Source of the DNA: Ephydatia muelleri | Taxonomy: Eukaryota; Porifera; Demospongiae; Spongillida; Spongillidae | Length of the DNA: 64,000 bases | Assembly: GCA_013339895.1 (NCBI GenBank) | Contig: JABACO010000005.1 | Coordinates: 558,001-622,000 of the forward strand | Reading direction: 5' to 3' | Part shown: in pieces, positions 1-19,269 of the stretch | Layout: the number at the start of each line of letters is the position of its first letter | Position numbering within the stretch: the stretch's first letter is position 1 | Notes under the pieces: model-generated | The model's input: the letters and a program-made list of their open reading frames with translations, nothing else | Databases searched by the model: none | What the model was told of the DNA's origin: nothing | Made by a program: the position numbers and the translations under genes

Positions 1-2929
1 GCTGTGTCTATGGGAAGCCTGTGTGTGTGTGCCGTGTGTGCAGGGGTGGGAATAAAGGTCAGACATCAGACATTTTCCGAGCAATTGTACGTTTTGTCTG
101 CACAATTTCACCCTTGCTCAGACAAAGTGTTTGAACAATTCTTTTATAAGTATTAATATGGTGCTACATTATTAGTATGGTGCTACATTATTAGTATGGT
201 GCTTACATTATTAGTATGGTGCTACATTATTAGTATGGTGCTTACATTATTAGTATGGTGCTTACATTATTAGTATGGTGCTACATTATTAGTATGGTGC
301 TTACATTATTAGTATGGTGCTTACATTATTAGTATGGTGCTACATTATTAGTATGGTGCTTACATTATTAGTATGGTGCTACATTATTAGTATGGTGCTA
401 CATTATTAGTATGGTGCTACATTATTAATATGGTGCTACATTATATTAGTATGGTGCTTACATTATTAGTATGGTGCTTACATTATTAGTATGGTGCTAC
501 ATTATTAGTATGGTGCTACATTATTAGTATGGTGCTACATTATTAGTATGGTGCTACATTATTAGTATGGTGCTTACATTATTAGTATGGTGCTTACATT
601 ATTAGTATGGTGCTTACATTATTAGTATGGTGCTTACATTATTAGTATGGTGCTTACATTAGTAGTATGGTGCTTACATTATTAGTATGGTGCTTACATA
701 TTAGTATGGTGCTTACATTATTAGTATGGTGCTACATTATTAGTATGGTGCTACATTATTAGTATGGTGCTTACATTATTAGTATGGTGCTTACATTATT
801 AGTATGGTGCTTACATTATTAGTATGGTGCTTACATTACATCTAGTGGGATTGTTCGTTATAAGCCACACATGCATATTCATTAACTTGCATTGCATTGC
901 CGTTTTATTAACTGCAATTAAGAGATACGAATAACCTAAACGCTTATAGAGCAGGTTCCACAGCTTGAAATAAAGCATGCGTTAGACGTGGATGCAGCAT
1001 GCGTTAGACGTGGATGCAGCATGTGTTAGACGTGGATGCAGCATGTGTTAGACGTGGATGCAGCATGTGTTAGACGTGGATGCAGCATTGGATCTGGGTA
1101 CTGTTGAAGTCATTAAAATAGTACATATATGTTGGGTGAAGTATGATGCATATAGGCTAGTACAATATATCAGACGAAAATGTGGTTGGATTGCGAGACT
1201 CAGATGGACGCTGGATGTAAAGTTGTGAACATGTTTGTACAGTAGTGTATTATTCTCAGAATGGCTGACCAACCCGGGAGTGTGGCTGACCAACCCGGGA
1301 GTGTGGCTGACCAACCCGGGAGTGTGGCTGACCAAAACTGGCAATGGTCAGAAAATTGTCTGAACAATTGTCAATTCTCTTATTTCTATCCTTGGTGTGG
1401 TGTGTGAGTGTGTATGTGCATGTGCGTGCATGTATTTGATCAAATTAAAGGTACACAGAATGAATATAAAAACACTGTGTTCAGCACTGCTTTTATCACA
1501 CCACACTTCCTTTTAAGGACAACCCATCCTACCCTCACCTGAAGACAACCATCCAACCTCTCACCCTGAAGACAACCATCCAACCCCTCACCCTGAAGAC
1601 AACCATCCAACCCCTCACCCTGAAGACAACCATCCAACCCCTCACCCTGAAGACAACCATCCAACCCCTCACCCTGAAGACAACCATCCTACCCCTCACC
1701 CTAAGGACAACCATCCTACCCCTCACCCTGAGGACAACCATCCTACCCCTCACCCTGAAGACAACCATCCTACCCCTCACCCTGAAGACAACCATCCTAC
1801 CCCTCACCCTGAAGACAACCATCCTACCCCTCACCCTGAAGACAACCATCCTACCCCTCACCCTGAAGACAACCATCCTACCCTCACCCTGAAGACAACC
1901 ATCCTACCCCTCACCCTGAAGACAACCATCCTACCCCCTCACCCTGAGGACAACCATCCTACCCTCACCCTGAGGACAACCATCCTACCCCTCACCCTGA
2001 GGACAACCATCCTACCCCTCACCCTGAAGACAACCATCCTACCCCTCACCCTGAAGACAACCAACCTACCTATCCATTGTATGAAAGCTGTCCCCTACGA
2101 ACAGTGCTGAGGTGAGTGATGGTTACCTAGTTACCAGGTGATGGTCACCTTAGTTACTAGCAGTCCTTTGGGCCATTTGATAGTCCACACAGTGATGTCA
2201 TTATTACAAAACACATAACTGGAGACAAACCATCATCACCACCTCCATCACATAAGCCATACCATCACCATCACCACCATCACTAACACATACCTCACAC
2301 CATCACCTGCCCATGTCACATACCTCACACGGCAAGTAAATGTTCTCGAATGTTCAGTTCCTGTCTCCTCTGTCTCGTACTCCAGCTCTAGACCTAAGGG
2401 GGTGGAGCAGGAAGGGGGTGGAGCAGGAAGGGGGGGGTGGAGCAGGAAGGGGGTGGAGCAGGAAGGGGGTGGAGCAGGAAGGGGTGGAGCAGGAAGGGGT
2501 GGAGCAGGAAGAAAGGAGAGATAAGGTCATTTTAGTACGAGTCATCCACACATGGTCTGCACCTTCTCTTTCGAAGAACTTGTTCAGTGCCTTCTTTGGA
2601 TCATCTTTATAGTAAGCTTCTCTCTCAGGGTCCAGTGTGATCTCTTCATCAGACCCCTCCCCCCTGGCCTCTGGAGGCACGTCATCCATCACTGCCGTGC
2701 CAAGGGTACCAGTCAACAAGGGTCACCTTCAACACACACAGTTCACTCACTCATGCCCCAGGAGACCCCCATCTCTTCCTCCTCCTTCTCTCGTCTCTCC
2801 TTCTCTGCCTTTGCCTCCTCCAGATGCCTCTGGTATGCCTCCTTCTGCCTCACAATCTCTCTCCTCTCTTCCTCTGCCTGCTCTTCAATATACTCCTGAC
2901 TCTGCACACAGTCTTGCTGCAACACACAC

Positions 2930-2998
<69 letters not shown>

Positions 2999-4076
2999 AC
3001 TCATAAACACATACTCATAAACACACACTCGTAACACACACACACTCGTAACACACACACACACACACACATACACACACACACAGCAACTAAAAATGAC
3101 TTTGAACTAAAAAACAATTGGGTTAATTAAAAAAACATGCCCTCATATCCTTTAATACTACGTACCAGGGGATGTCCATCCCTTAGTACTACATGACACA
3201 CGTGGAATGTTCCATTACGCATAGTTACGTAATAGATGGCAGTGGGCGGAGCTGCACAGTGCAGCCACATCGCCCACGTGTGCTCCTTACCTCGAGAACG
3301 TAGAGTCGTGAGCTTCCTCCCAGGCGCACCATCTGGCCTACCCTCACACGGTAGTACGACCTGGGCTGAATGCGCGTCTTGTTTAGAAACGTACCATGCG
3401 TGCTTCCAAGGTCGTACACATAGAACCCCGCCTCCCAAGGCTCCGTGGAGAACAAGGTGTGATTGTCGTCTTTCCCTCCCTTGTCGCTGCTTACTGGACG
3501 GCACTGGAGGATGGTGTGGAAGCGAGATATGGACGGGTGGTCCATCGCTATGTCGCACGTGGGCAGACGCCCGAATACGTGGTACGGCTTTTCGCTGAGG
3601 TCGATCTCGTCCACCACCGCCCCATTCTTGATGACGGTTAAGGAGTGCGGAGAGGTGGGCTTCCCGCTCCAACGCGGCTCGATATACGAGAGCTCCGGGG
3701 CTTCGGACGTCTCGTGGCTTGGCAAAGGAGTTTGCCGAGTACGCTTTTTCTCTGTCGGTTCGGATGGCTCGTGCAATTCGCTCTTGGGGACAGCTGTCGC
3801 TGGCTCTGAGAGGGGAGCATCGTCTATTTCCTGGGGGCCGTGGTTCTCGGGGGGCGCTAATTTAGATAAATCACTGCACTGCTGTGTCGATGTCTCGCTG
3901 TTAGCAATTTCATTAGCCTCTGGCGTACTGGTAGTCGCAACCGCATCTCTACTCTCCGTATCCTTCGTGATAGAATGTCCGTCGCCGCGCTTAAAGCGCT
4001 CCGGTATGCCCGGTACTTTGAACTCCGCGGCCATCGGCTCGACCCCAGGCCTACGCGCGTCCAATATTGCTTGCAT
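1..4076 (-). CDS. SLC4A1AP: Kanadaptin (SLC4A1AP-like), left-arm copy, cut by window edge
   Basis: N-terminal part of kanadaptin, a nuclear FHA-domain protein. Exons on the minus strand are 4076-3291, 2916-2751, 2691-2563, 2393-2324 and 18-1 (partial). Exon 1 holds the FHA domain: the FGR turn, the HPSISRFH phosphothreonine-binding loop and the YDLGSTHGTFLNKTRI core. Exon 2 is a Glu/Arg/Lys-rich helix, and exon 3 carries the conserved DPKKAL segment. The remaining exons are only seen in the right-arm copy, because the window begins 18 bases into exon 5. The frame is intact and matches the other arm. The start is 90 bases from the divergent V-ATPase start. Known family role: a nuclear protein first linked to anion exchanger trafficking and later associated with RNA processing; the role here is inferred from homology. 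Confidence 0.88.
144..838. repeat. 19-20 bp minisatellite in kanadaptin intron 4 (left arm)
   Basis: About 35 tandem copies of a 19 or 20 base unit, TTAGTATGGTGCTACATTA with an optional extra T after the GC. The array is quite regular. It lies in the large fourth intron of kanadaptin; the right-arm counterpart (17100-18165) is longer and much noisier. Confidence 0.95.
976..1088. repeat. 22-bp minisatellite, five copies (left arm)
   Basis: Five copies of a 22-base unit whose core is GTTAGACGTGGATGCAGCAT. The same array on the right arm (15663-16975) has about 60 copies. Confidence 0.95.
1258..1340. repeat. 21-bp repeat with CCCGGG (left arm)
   Basis: About 3.5 copies of a 21-base unit (core GCTGACCAACCCGGGAGTG), inside kanadaptin intron 4. 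The right arm has the same array at 15424-15495. Confidence 0.9.
1523..2070. repeat. 27-bp minisatellite (left arm)
   Basis: About 20 copies of a 27-base unit beginning GAAGACAACCATCCTACCCC. Because 27 is a multiple of three it leaves open frames on both strands, but it is intronic. Counterpart at 14735-15235. Confidence 0.93.
2398..2516. repeat. G-rich 16-bp repeat (left arm)
   Basis: Units of GGGGGTGGAGCAGGAA. On the kanadaptin coding strand this is a C/T-rich array that forms the polypyrimidine tract of the exon 4 acceptor. Counterpart 14281-14409. Runs of four or more G could form quadruplexes. Confidence 0.9.
2926..3085. repeat. (CA)n microsatellite, left arm
   Basis: A long CA run with interspersed ACTCATAAACACAT units, directly upstream (on the minus strand) of the kanadaptin exon 2 acceptor. 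The matching (GT)n on the right is 13707-13870. Confidence 0.95.
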
Positions 4077-4166
4077 CGCGTATTTAGAACACCGTCACAT
4101 GACGAGTGTCACGCGCGTTAGTCCCAACCCCTCAATTCGGCAACCGTTCATTGAGTGGTGGAAGAG
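4077..4166. promoter_or_regulatory. 90-bp bidirectional promoter, kanadaptin / ATP6V1A (left arm)
   Basis: Only 90 bases separate the start codons of two divergent genes, so the core promoters and 5' UTRs must overlap here or extend into coding sequence. It contains a perfect 10-base palindrome-like box GTCACATGAC at 4094-4103. This fits the E-box bound by MITF/TFE factors, which in animals drive V-ATPase and lysosomal genes. No clear TATA box is seen. Confidence 0.7.
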
Positions 4167-7673
<3,507 letters not shown>

Positions 7674-7679
7674 GTTAGT

Positions 7680-7870
7680 TAGTGTGGTGTGTGTAGAGAT
7701 GGGTGTGGGTGTGTGGAAATGGGGTGTGGTGTGTGGAGATGGATGTGTGTGTGGAGATGGGGTGTGTGTATGGAGAGGGTATGTGTGGAGGCGGGGTGTG
7801 GTGTGTGGAGATGGGTGTGCGTGGAGGTGGGTGTGGTGTGTGGAGGCAGGTTGTGTGTGGAGATGGTGTG
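7680..7870. repeat. GTGTGGAGATGG-type repeat (left arm)
   Basis: Imperfect repeats of GTGTGTGGAGATGGG in the intron after V-ATPase exon 11. Counterpart 9305-9485. No coding exon was found between 7674 and the gap. Confidence 0.85.
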
Positions 7871-7985
7871 ATAGCCTATTCCATTAAATAACCCTACAAG
7901 GTGATGTAACTCTGTACAATTAATAAATCTTCTGAACAACTTGCCCACCCTCATTTCTTGTACAGTCGTTAAATGGATAGGCCAC

Positions 7986-8995
7986 NNNNNNNNNNNNNNN
8001 NNNNNNNNNNNNNNNNNNNNNNNNNNNNNNNNNNNNNNNNNNNNNNNNNNNNNNNNNNNNNNNNNNNNNNNNNNNNNNNNNNNNNNNNNNNNNNNNNNNN
8101 NNNNNNNNNNNNNNNNNNNNNNNNNNNNNNNNNNNNNNNNNNNNNNNNNNNNNNNNNNNNNNNNNNNNNNNNNNNNNNNNNNNNNNNNNNNNNNNNNNNN
8201 NNNNNNNNNNNNNNNNNNNNNNNNNNNNNNNNNNNNNNNNNNNNNNNNNNNNNNNNNNNNNNNNNNNNNNNNNNNNNNNNNNNNNNNNNNNNNNNNNNNN
8301 NNNNNNNNNNNNNNNNNNNNNNNNNNNNNNNNNNNNNNNNNNNNNNNNNNNNNNNNNNNNNNNNNNNNNNNNNNNNNNNNNNNNNNNNNNNNNNNNNNNN
8401 NNNNNNNNNNNNNNNNNNNNNNNNNNNNNNNNNNNNNNNNNNNNNNNNNNNNNNNNNNNNNNNNNNNNNNNNNNNNNNNNNNNNNNNNNNNNNNNNNNNN
8501 NNNNNNNNNNNNNNNNNNNNNNNNNNNNNNNNNNNNNNNNNNNNNNNNNNNNNNNNNNNNNNNNNNNNNNNNNNNNNNNNNNNNNNNNNNNNNNNNNNNN
8601 NNNNNNNNNNNNNNNNNNNNNNNNNNNNNNNNNNNNNNNNNNNNNNNNNNNNNNNNNNNNNNNNNNNNNNNNNNNNNNNNNNNNNNNNNNNNNNNNNNNN
8701 NNNNNNNNNNNNNNNNNNNNNNNNNNNNNNNNNNNNNNNNNNNNNNNNNNNNNNNNNNNNNNNNNNNNNNNNNNNNNNNNNNNNNNNNNNNNNNNNNNNN
8801 NNNNNNNNNNNNNNNNNNNNNNNNNNNNNNNNNNNNNNNNNNNNNNNNNNNNNNNNNNNNNNNNNNNNNNNNNNNNNNNNNNNNNNNNNNNNNNNNNNNN
8901 NNNNNNNNNNNNNNNNNNNNNNNNNNNNNNNNNNNNNNNNNNNNNNNNNNNNNNNNNNNNNNNNNNNNNNNNNNNNNNNNNNNNNCCAAGATAGG
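7986..8995. other. Assembly gap (1010 N)
   Basis: An unbroken run of N at the symmetry centre of the inverted duplication. Any open frame reported across it is an artefact. The remaining V-ATPase exons, expected downstream of exon 11, would start here from either side. Confidence 1.
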
Positions 8996-9014
8996 CAGGG
9001 AAACCGTTCTCTGT

Positions 9015-9017
<3 letters not shown>

Positions 9018-9061
<44 letters not shown>

Positions 9062-9157
9062 AGCGAGAGGAGAGAGAGAGAGAGAGGAGGAGGAGAGAGG
9101 AGAGCGAGAGAGAGAGAGAGGAGAGAGAGAGAGGAGAGAGAGAGAGGAGAGAGAGAT
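9018..9157. repeat. (GA)n purine tract next to the gap
   Basis: About 140 bases of almost pure GA/GGA on the plus strand. It lies in the V-ATPase intron and occurs only on the right side, as the left arm ends before reaching it. Such homopurine sequence is hard to assemble and may have caused the break. Confidence 0.95.
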
Positions 9158-9493
9158 TGATAAATTCACAATGCCATTGGTAGGAATGAAAAACTGAGTG
9201 GCCTATCCATTTAACGACTGTACAAGAAATGAGGGTGGGCAAGTTGTTCAGAAGATTTATTAATTGTACAGAGTTACATCACCTTGTAGGGTTATTTAAT
9301 GGAATAGTCTATCACACCCATCTCCACACACACCTGCCTCCACACACCACACCCACCTCCACGCACACCCATCTCCACACACCACACCCGCCTCCACACA
9401 TACCCATCTCCATACACACACCCATCTCCACACACACATCCATCTCCACACACCACACCCATCTCTACACACACCACACTAACACTAACTAAC

Positions 9494-12626
<3,133 letters not shown>

Positions 12627-12716
12627 CTCTTCCACCACTCAATGAACGGTTGCCGAATTGAGGGGTTGGGACTAACGCGCGTGACACTCGTCATGTGACG
12701 GTGTTCTAAATACGCG
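12627..12716. promoter_or_regulatory. 90-bp bidirectional promoter (right arm)
   Basis: Mirror copy of the left-arm promoter; the E-box GTCATGTGAC lies at 12690-12699. It serves kanadaptin on the plus strand and the V-ATPase gene on the minus strand. Confidence 0.7.
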
Positions 12717-13797
12717 ATGCAAGCAATATTGGACGCGCGTAGGCCTGGGGTCGAGCCGATGGCCGCGGAGTTCAAAGTACCGGGCATACCGGAGCGCTTT
12801 AAGCGCGGCGACGGACATTCTATCACGAAGGATACGGAGAGTAGAGATGCGGTTGCGACTACCAGTACGCCAGAGGCTAATGAAATTGCTAACAGCGAGA
12901 CATCGACACAGCAGTGCAGTGATTTATCTAAATTAGCGCCCCCCGAGAACCACGGCCCCCAGGAAATAGACGATGCTCCCCTCTCAGAGCCAGCGACAGC
13001 TGTCCCCAAGAGCGAATTGCACGAGCCATCCGAACCGACAGAGAAAAAGCGTACTCGGCAAACTCCTTTGCCAAGCCACGAGACGTCCGAAGCCCCGGAG
13101 CTCTCGTATATCGAGCCGCGTTGGAGCGGGAAGCCCACCTCTCCGCACTCCTTAACCGTCATCAAGAATGGGGCGGTGGTGGACGAGATCGACCTCAGCG
13201 AAAAGCCGTACCACGTATTCGGGCGTCTGCCCACGTGCGACATAGCGATGGACCACCCGTCCATATCTCGCTTCCACACCATCCTCCAGTGCCGTCCAGT
13301 AAGCAGCGACAAGGGAGGGAAAGACGACAATCACACCTTGTTCTCCACGGAGCCTTGGGAGGCGGGGTTCTATGTGTACGACCTTGGAAGCACGCATGGT
13401 ACGTTTCTAAACAAGACGCGCATTCAGCCCAGGTCGTACTACCGTGTGAGGGTAGGCCAGATGGTGCGCCTGGGAGGAAGCTCACGACTCTACGTTCTCG
13501 AGGTAAGGAGCACACGTGGGCGATGTGGCTGCACTGTGCAGCTCCGCCCACTGCCATCTATTACGTAACTATGCGTAATGGAACATTCCACGTGTGTCAT
13601 GTAGTACTAAGGGATGGACATCCCCTGGTACGTAGTATTAAAGGATATGAGGGCATGTTTTTTTAATTAACCCAATTGTTTTTTAGTTCAAAGTCATTTT
13701 TTAGTTGCTGTGTGTGTGTGTATGTGTGTGTGTGTGTGTGTGTGTTACGAGTGTGTGTGTGTTACGAGTGTGTGTTTATGAGTATGTGTTTATGAGT

Positions 13798-13870
<73 letters not shown>

Positions 13871-16800
13871 GCAGCAAGACTGTGTGCAGAGTCAGGAGTA
13901 TATTGAAGAGCAGGCAGAGGAAGAGAGGAGAGAGATTGTGAGGCAGAAGGAGGCATACCAGAGGCATCTGGAGGAGGCAAAGGCAGAGAAGGAGAGACGA
14001 GAGAAGGAGGAGGAAGAGATGGGGGTCTCCTGGGGCATGAGTGAGTGAACTGTGTGTGTTGAAGGTGACCCTTGTTGACTGGTACCCTTGGCACGGCAGT
14101 GATGGATGACGTGCCTCCAGAGGCCAGGGGGGAGGGGTCTGATGAAGAGATCACACTGGACCCTGAGAGAGAAGCTTACTATAAAGATGATCCAAAGAAG
14201 GCACTGAACAAGTTCTTCGAAAGAGAAGGTGCAGACCATGTGTGGATGACTCGTACTAAAATGACCTTATCTCTCCTTTCTTCCTGCTCCACCCCTTCCT
14301 GCTCCACCCCCTTCCTGCTCCACCCCTTCCTGCTCCACCCCCTTCCTGCTCCACCCCCTTCCTGCTCCACCCCCTTCCTGCTCCACCCCCTTCCTGCTCC
14401 ACCCCCTTAGGTCTAGAGCTGGAGTACGAGACAGAGGAGACAGGAACTGAACATTCGAGAACATTTACTTGCCGTGTGAGGTATGTGACATGGGCAGGTG
14501 ATGGTGTGAGGTATGTGTTAGTGATGGTGGTGATGGTGATGGTATGGCTTATGTGATGGAGGTGGTGATGATGGTTTGTCTCCAGTTATGTGTTTTGTAA
14601 TAATGACATCACTGTGTGGACTATCAAATGGCCCAAAGGACTGCTAGTAACTAAGGTGACCATCACCTGGTAACTAGGTAACCATCACTCACCTCAGCAC
14701 TGTTCGTAGGGGACAGCTTTCATACAATGGATAGGTAGGTTGGTTGTCTTCAGGGTGAGGGGTAGGATGGTTGTCTTCAGGGTGAGGGGTAGGATGGTTG
14801 TCCTCAGGGTGAGGGGTAGGATGGTGTCCTCAGGGTGAGGGGTAGGATGGTTGTCCTCAGGGTGAGGGGTAGGATGGTTGTCTTCAGGGTGAGGGGTAGG
14901 ATGGTTGTCTTCAGGGTGAGGGTAGGATGGTTGTCTTCAGGGTGAGGGTAGGATGGTTGTCTTCAGGGTGAGGGGTAGGATGGTTGTCTTCAGGGTGAGG
15001 GGTAGGATGGTTGTCTTCAGGGTGAGGGGTAGGATGGTTGTCCTTCAGGGTGAGGGGTAGGATGGTTGTCCTCAGGGTGAGGGGTAGGATGGTTGTCTTC
15101 AGGGTGAGGGGTAGGATGGTTGTCTTCAGGGTGAGGGGTTGGATGGTTGTCTTCAGGGTGAGGGGTTGGATGGTTGTCTTCAGGGTGAGGGGTTGGATGG
15201 TTGTCTTCAGGGTGAGGGTAGGATGGTTGTCCTTAAAAGGAAGTGTGGTGTGATAAAAGCAGTGCTGAACACAGTTTCAAGTGTTTTTATATTCATTCTG
15301 TGTACCTTTAATTTGATCAAATACATACACGCACATGCACATACACACTCACACACCACACCAAGGATAGAAATAAGAGAATTGACAATTGTTCAGACAA
15401 TTTTCTGACCATTGCCAGTTTTGGTCAGCCACACTCCCGGGTTGGTCAGCCACACTCCCGGGTTGGTCAGCCACACTCCCGGGTTGGTCAGCCATTCTGA
15501 GAATAATACACTACTGTACAAACATGTTCACAACTTTACATCCAGCGTCCATCTGAGTCTCGCAATCCAACCACATTTTCGTCTGATATATTGTACTAGC
15601 CTATATGCATCATACTCACCCAACATATATGTACTATTTTAATGACTTCAACAGTACCAGATCCAATGCTGCATCCACGTCTAACGCATGCTGCATCCAG
15701 TCTAACGCATGCTGCATCCACGCTAACGCATGCTGCATCCACGTCTAACACATGCTGCATCCACGTCTAACACATGCTGCATCCACGTCTAACACATGCT
15801 GCATCCACGTCTAACACATGCTGGCATCCACGTCTAACACATGCTGCATCCACGTCTAACACATGCTGCATCCACGTCTAACACATGCTGCACGTCTAAC
15901 ACTGCTGCATCCACGTCTAACACATGCTGCATCCACGTCTAACACATGCTGCATCCACGTCTAACGCATGCTGCATCCACGTCTAACGCATGCTGCATCC
16001 ACGTCAACACATGCTGCATCCACGTCTAACACATGCTGCATCCACGTCTAACGCATGCTGCATCCACGTCTAACACATGCTGCATCCACGTCTAACACAT
16101 GCTGCATCCACGTCTAACACATGCTGCATCCACGTCTAACGCATGCTGCATCCACGTCTAACACATGCTGCATCCACGTCTAACACATGCTGCATCCACG
16201 TCTAACGCATGCTGCATCCACGTCTAACGCATGCTGCATCACGTCTAACGCATGCTGCATCCACGTCTAACGCATGCTGCATCCACGTCTAAACATGCTG
16301 CATCCACGTCTAACGCATGCTGCATCCACGTCTAACACATGCTGCATCCACGTCTAACACATGCTGCATCCACGTCTAACGCATGATGCATCCACGTCTA
16401 ACACATGCTGCATCCACGTCTAACGCATGCTGCATCCACGTCTAACGCATGCTGCATCCACGTCTAACGCATGCTGCATCCACGTCTAACGCATGCTGCA
16501 TCCACGTCTAACGCATGCTGCTCCACGTCTAACACATGCTGCATCCACGTCTAACACATGCCATCCACGTCTAACACATGCTGCATCCACGTCTAACACA
16601 TGCTGCATCCACGTCTAACACATGCTGCATCCACGTCTAACACATGCTGCATCCACGTCTAACACATGCTGCATCCACGTCAACGCATGCTGCATCCACG
16701 TCTAACACATGCTGCATCCACGTCTAACACATGCTGCATCCACGTCTAACACATGCTGCATCCACGTCTAACACATGCTGCATCCACGTCTAACACTGCT

Positions 16801-19208
16801 GCATCCACTTCTAACGCATGCTGCATCCACGTCTAACACATGCTGCATCCACGTCTAACACATGCTGCATCCACGTCTAACACATGCTGCATCCACGTCT
16901 AACGCATGCTGCATCCACGTCTAACGCATGCTATCCACGTCTAACACATGCTGCATCCACGTCTAACGCATGCTTTATTTCAAGCTGTGGAGCCTGCTCA
17001 TAAGCGTTTAGGTTATTCGTATCTCTTAATTGCAGTTAATAAAACGGCAATGCAATGCAAGTTAATGAATATGCATGTGTGGCTATAACGAACAATCCCA
17101 CTACATGTAATGTAAGCACATACTAATAATGTAAGCACATACTAATAATGTAAGCCACACATACTAATAATGTAAGCACCATACTAATAATGTAAGCCCA
17201 TACTAATAATGTAAGCACCATACTAATAATGTAAGCACATAATACCAAGAATGTAAGCACATACTAATAATGTAAGCACCATACTAATAATGTAAGCACC
17301 ATACTAATAATGTAAGCACCATACTAATAATGTAAGCAATACTAATAATGTAAGCACCATACTAATAATGTAGCACCATACTAATAATGTAAGCACCATA
17401 CTAATAATGTAAGCACCATACTAATAATGTAGCACCATACTAATAATGTAAGCACCATACTAATAATGTAGCACCATACTAATACTGTAAGCACCACTAA
17501 TAATGTAGCACCATACTAATACTGTAAGCACCATACTAATAATGTAGCACCATACTAATAATGTAAGCACCATACTAATAATGTAAGCACCATACTAATA
17601 ATGTCAGCACCATACTAATTAATGTAAGCACCATACTAATAATGTAAGCACCATACTAATAATGTAAGCACCATACTAATAATGTGCACCATACTATAAT
17701 GTAAGCACCATACTAATAATGTAAGCACCATACTAATAATGTAAGCACCATACTAATAATGTAAGCACCATACTAATAATGTAGCACCATACTAATAATG
17801 TATAGCACCATATAATAATGTAAGCACCATACTAATAATGTAAGCACCATACAATAATGTAAGCACCATACTAATAATGTAGCACCATACTAAATGTACA
17901 CATCTAATAACGTAAGCACCATACTAATACTGTAAGCACCATACTAATAATGTAGCACCATACTAATAATTGTAAGCACCATACTAATAATGTAAGCACC
18001 ATACTAATAATGTAAGCACCATACTATAATGTAGCACCATACTAATAATGTAGCACCATACTAATAATGTAAGCACCATACTAATAATGTAAGCACCATA
18101 TTAATAATGTAGCACCATACTAATAATGTAGCACCATACTAATAATGTAGCACCATACTAATACTTATAAAAGAATTGTTCAAACACTTTGTCTGAGCAA
18201 GGGTGAAATTGTGCAGACAAAACGTACAATTGCTCGGAAAATGTCTGATGTCTGACCTTTATTCCCACCCCTGCACACACGGCACACACACACAGGCTTC
18301 CCATAGACACAGCCACAGGAGAGCCAGTCTACGCTGAGGCCACTACAGGGAAGAAGAAGGAAGCTGTCCTCCAGTGTGCTCTAAATGCATGTCGCCTGCT
18401 GGAGTCACAAGGCATGCTTAGGAGACAACCCCAAGGTTAGGTGTGCATTATTAGGAGATCACCCCAAGGTTAGGTGTGCATTATTAGGAGATCACCCCAA
18501 GGTTAGGTGTGTATATTTTGATCATTGAATAACAGTGGTACAGATACAGCCCTGCACATACACCTGATTGATTGCAGTGTCATGTGATCCATTGCAGTGT
18601 CATGTGATTCATTGCAGTGTCACGTGATCCATTGCAGTGTCATGTGATTCATTGCAGTGTCATGTGATCCATTGCAGTGTCATGTGATCCATTGCAGTGT
18701 CACATGATCTCTTGCAGGACATAAGAGGAAGGTAAAGACTTGGGAGGAGAATGACTATTACGACAGCGATGAGGACAACTTCCTTGACAGAACTGGAGAG
18801 GGTAAGGACTGGGCACCCTTGTTTTCCAACAGAGATCCATGGATTGAGTGTCTTATGGGTTATGGCTTTCAATGTGGGTCTGCTTACTGTCTCCACACAC
18901 CATGTCATCTTGCTAGTTGAGAAGAAGAGGAGGCAACGCATGAGGCGCGTAGGGAAGGCAGAAGATGTGGTGGAGAACTATCAGTCTCTGGTAAGTGTGT
19001 TCACGTCTGTTTGTCTCTGTCTCAGTCTTGTCTGTCTGCATTTGTTTGGCATCAATTGAAGGTTGTCACTAATGGTACATTGTGATTATCTTGATGTGAC
19101 ACCCCTCCCCTCTTCCTCCCTCCTCCCCTCACCTCTCAAGATGACAAAACTGAGTGATGTGCAAAATCAAATTGCCACACTTGAAGATAAGCTTGAAAAA
19201 GCCAAAGC

Positions 19209-19269
<61 letters not shown>

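Noticed and set aside
7679..9242. Long open frames across 7986-8995 on both strands
   Set aside because: They are translated N. Only short flanks are real, and these are repeats.
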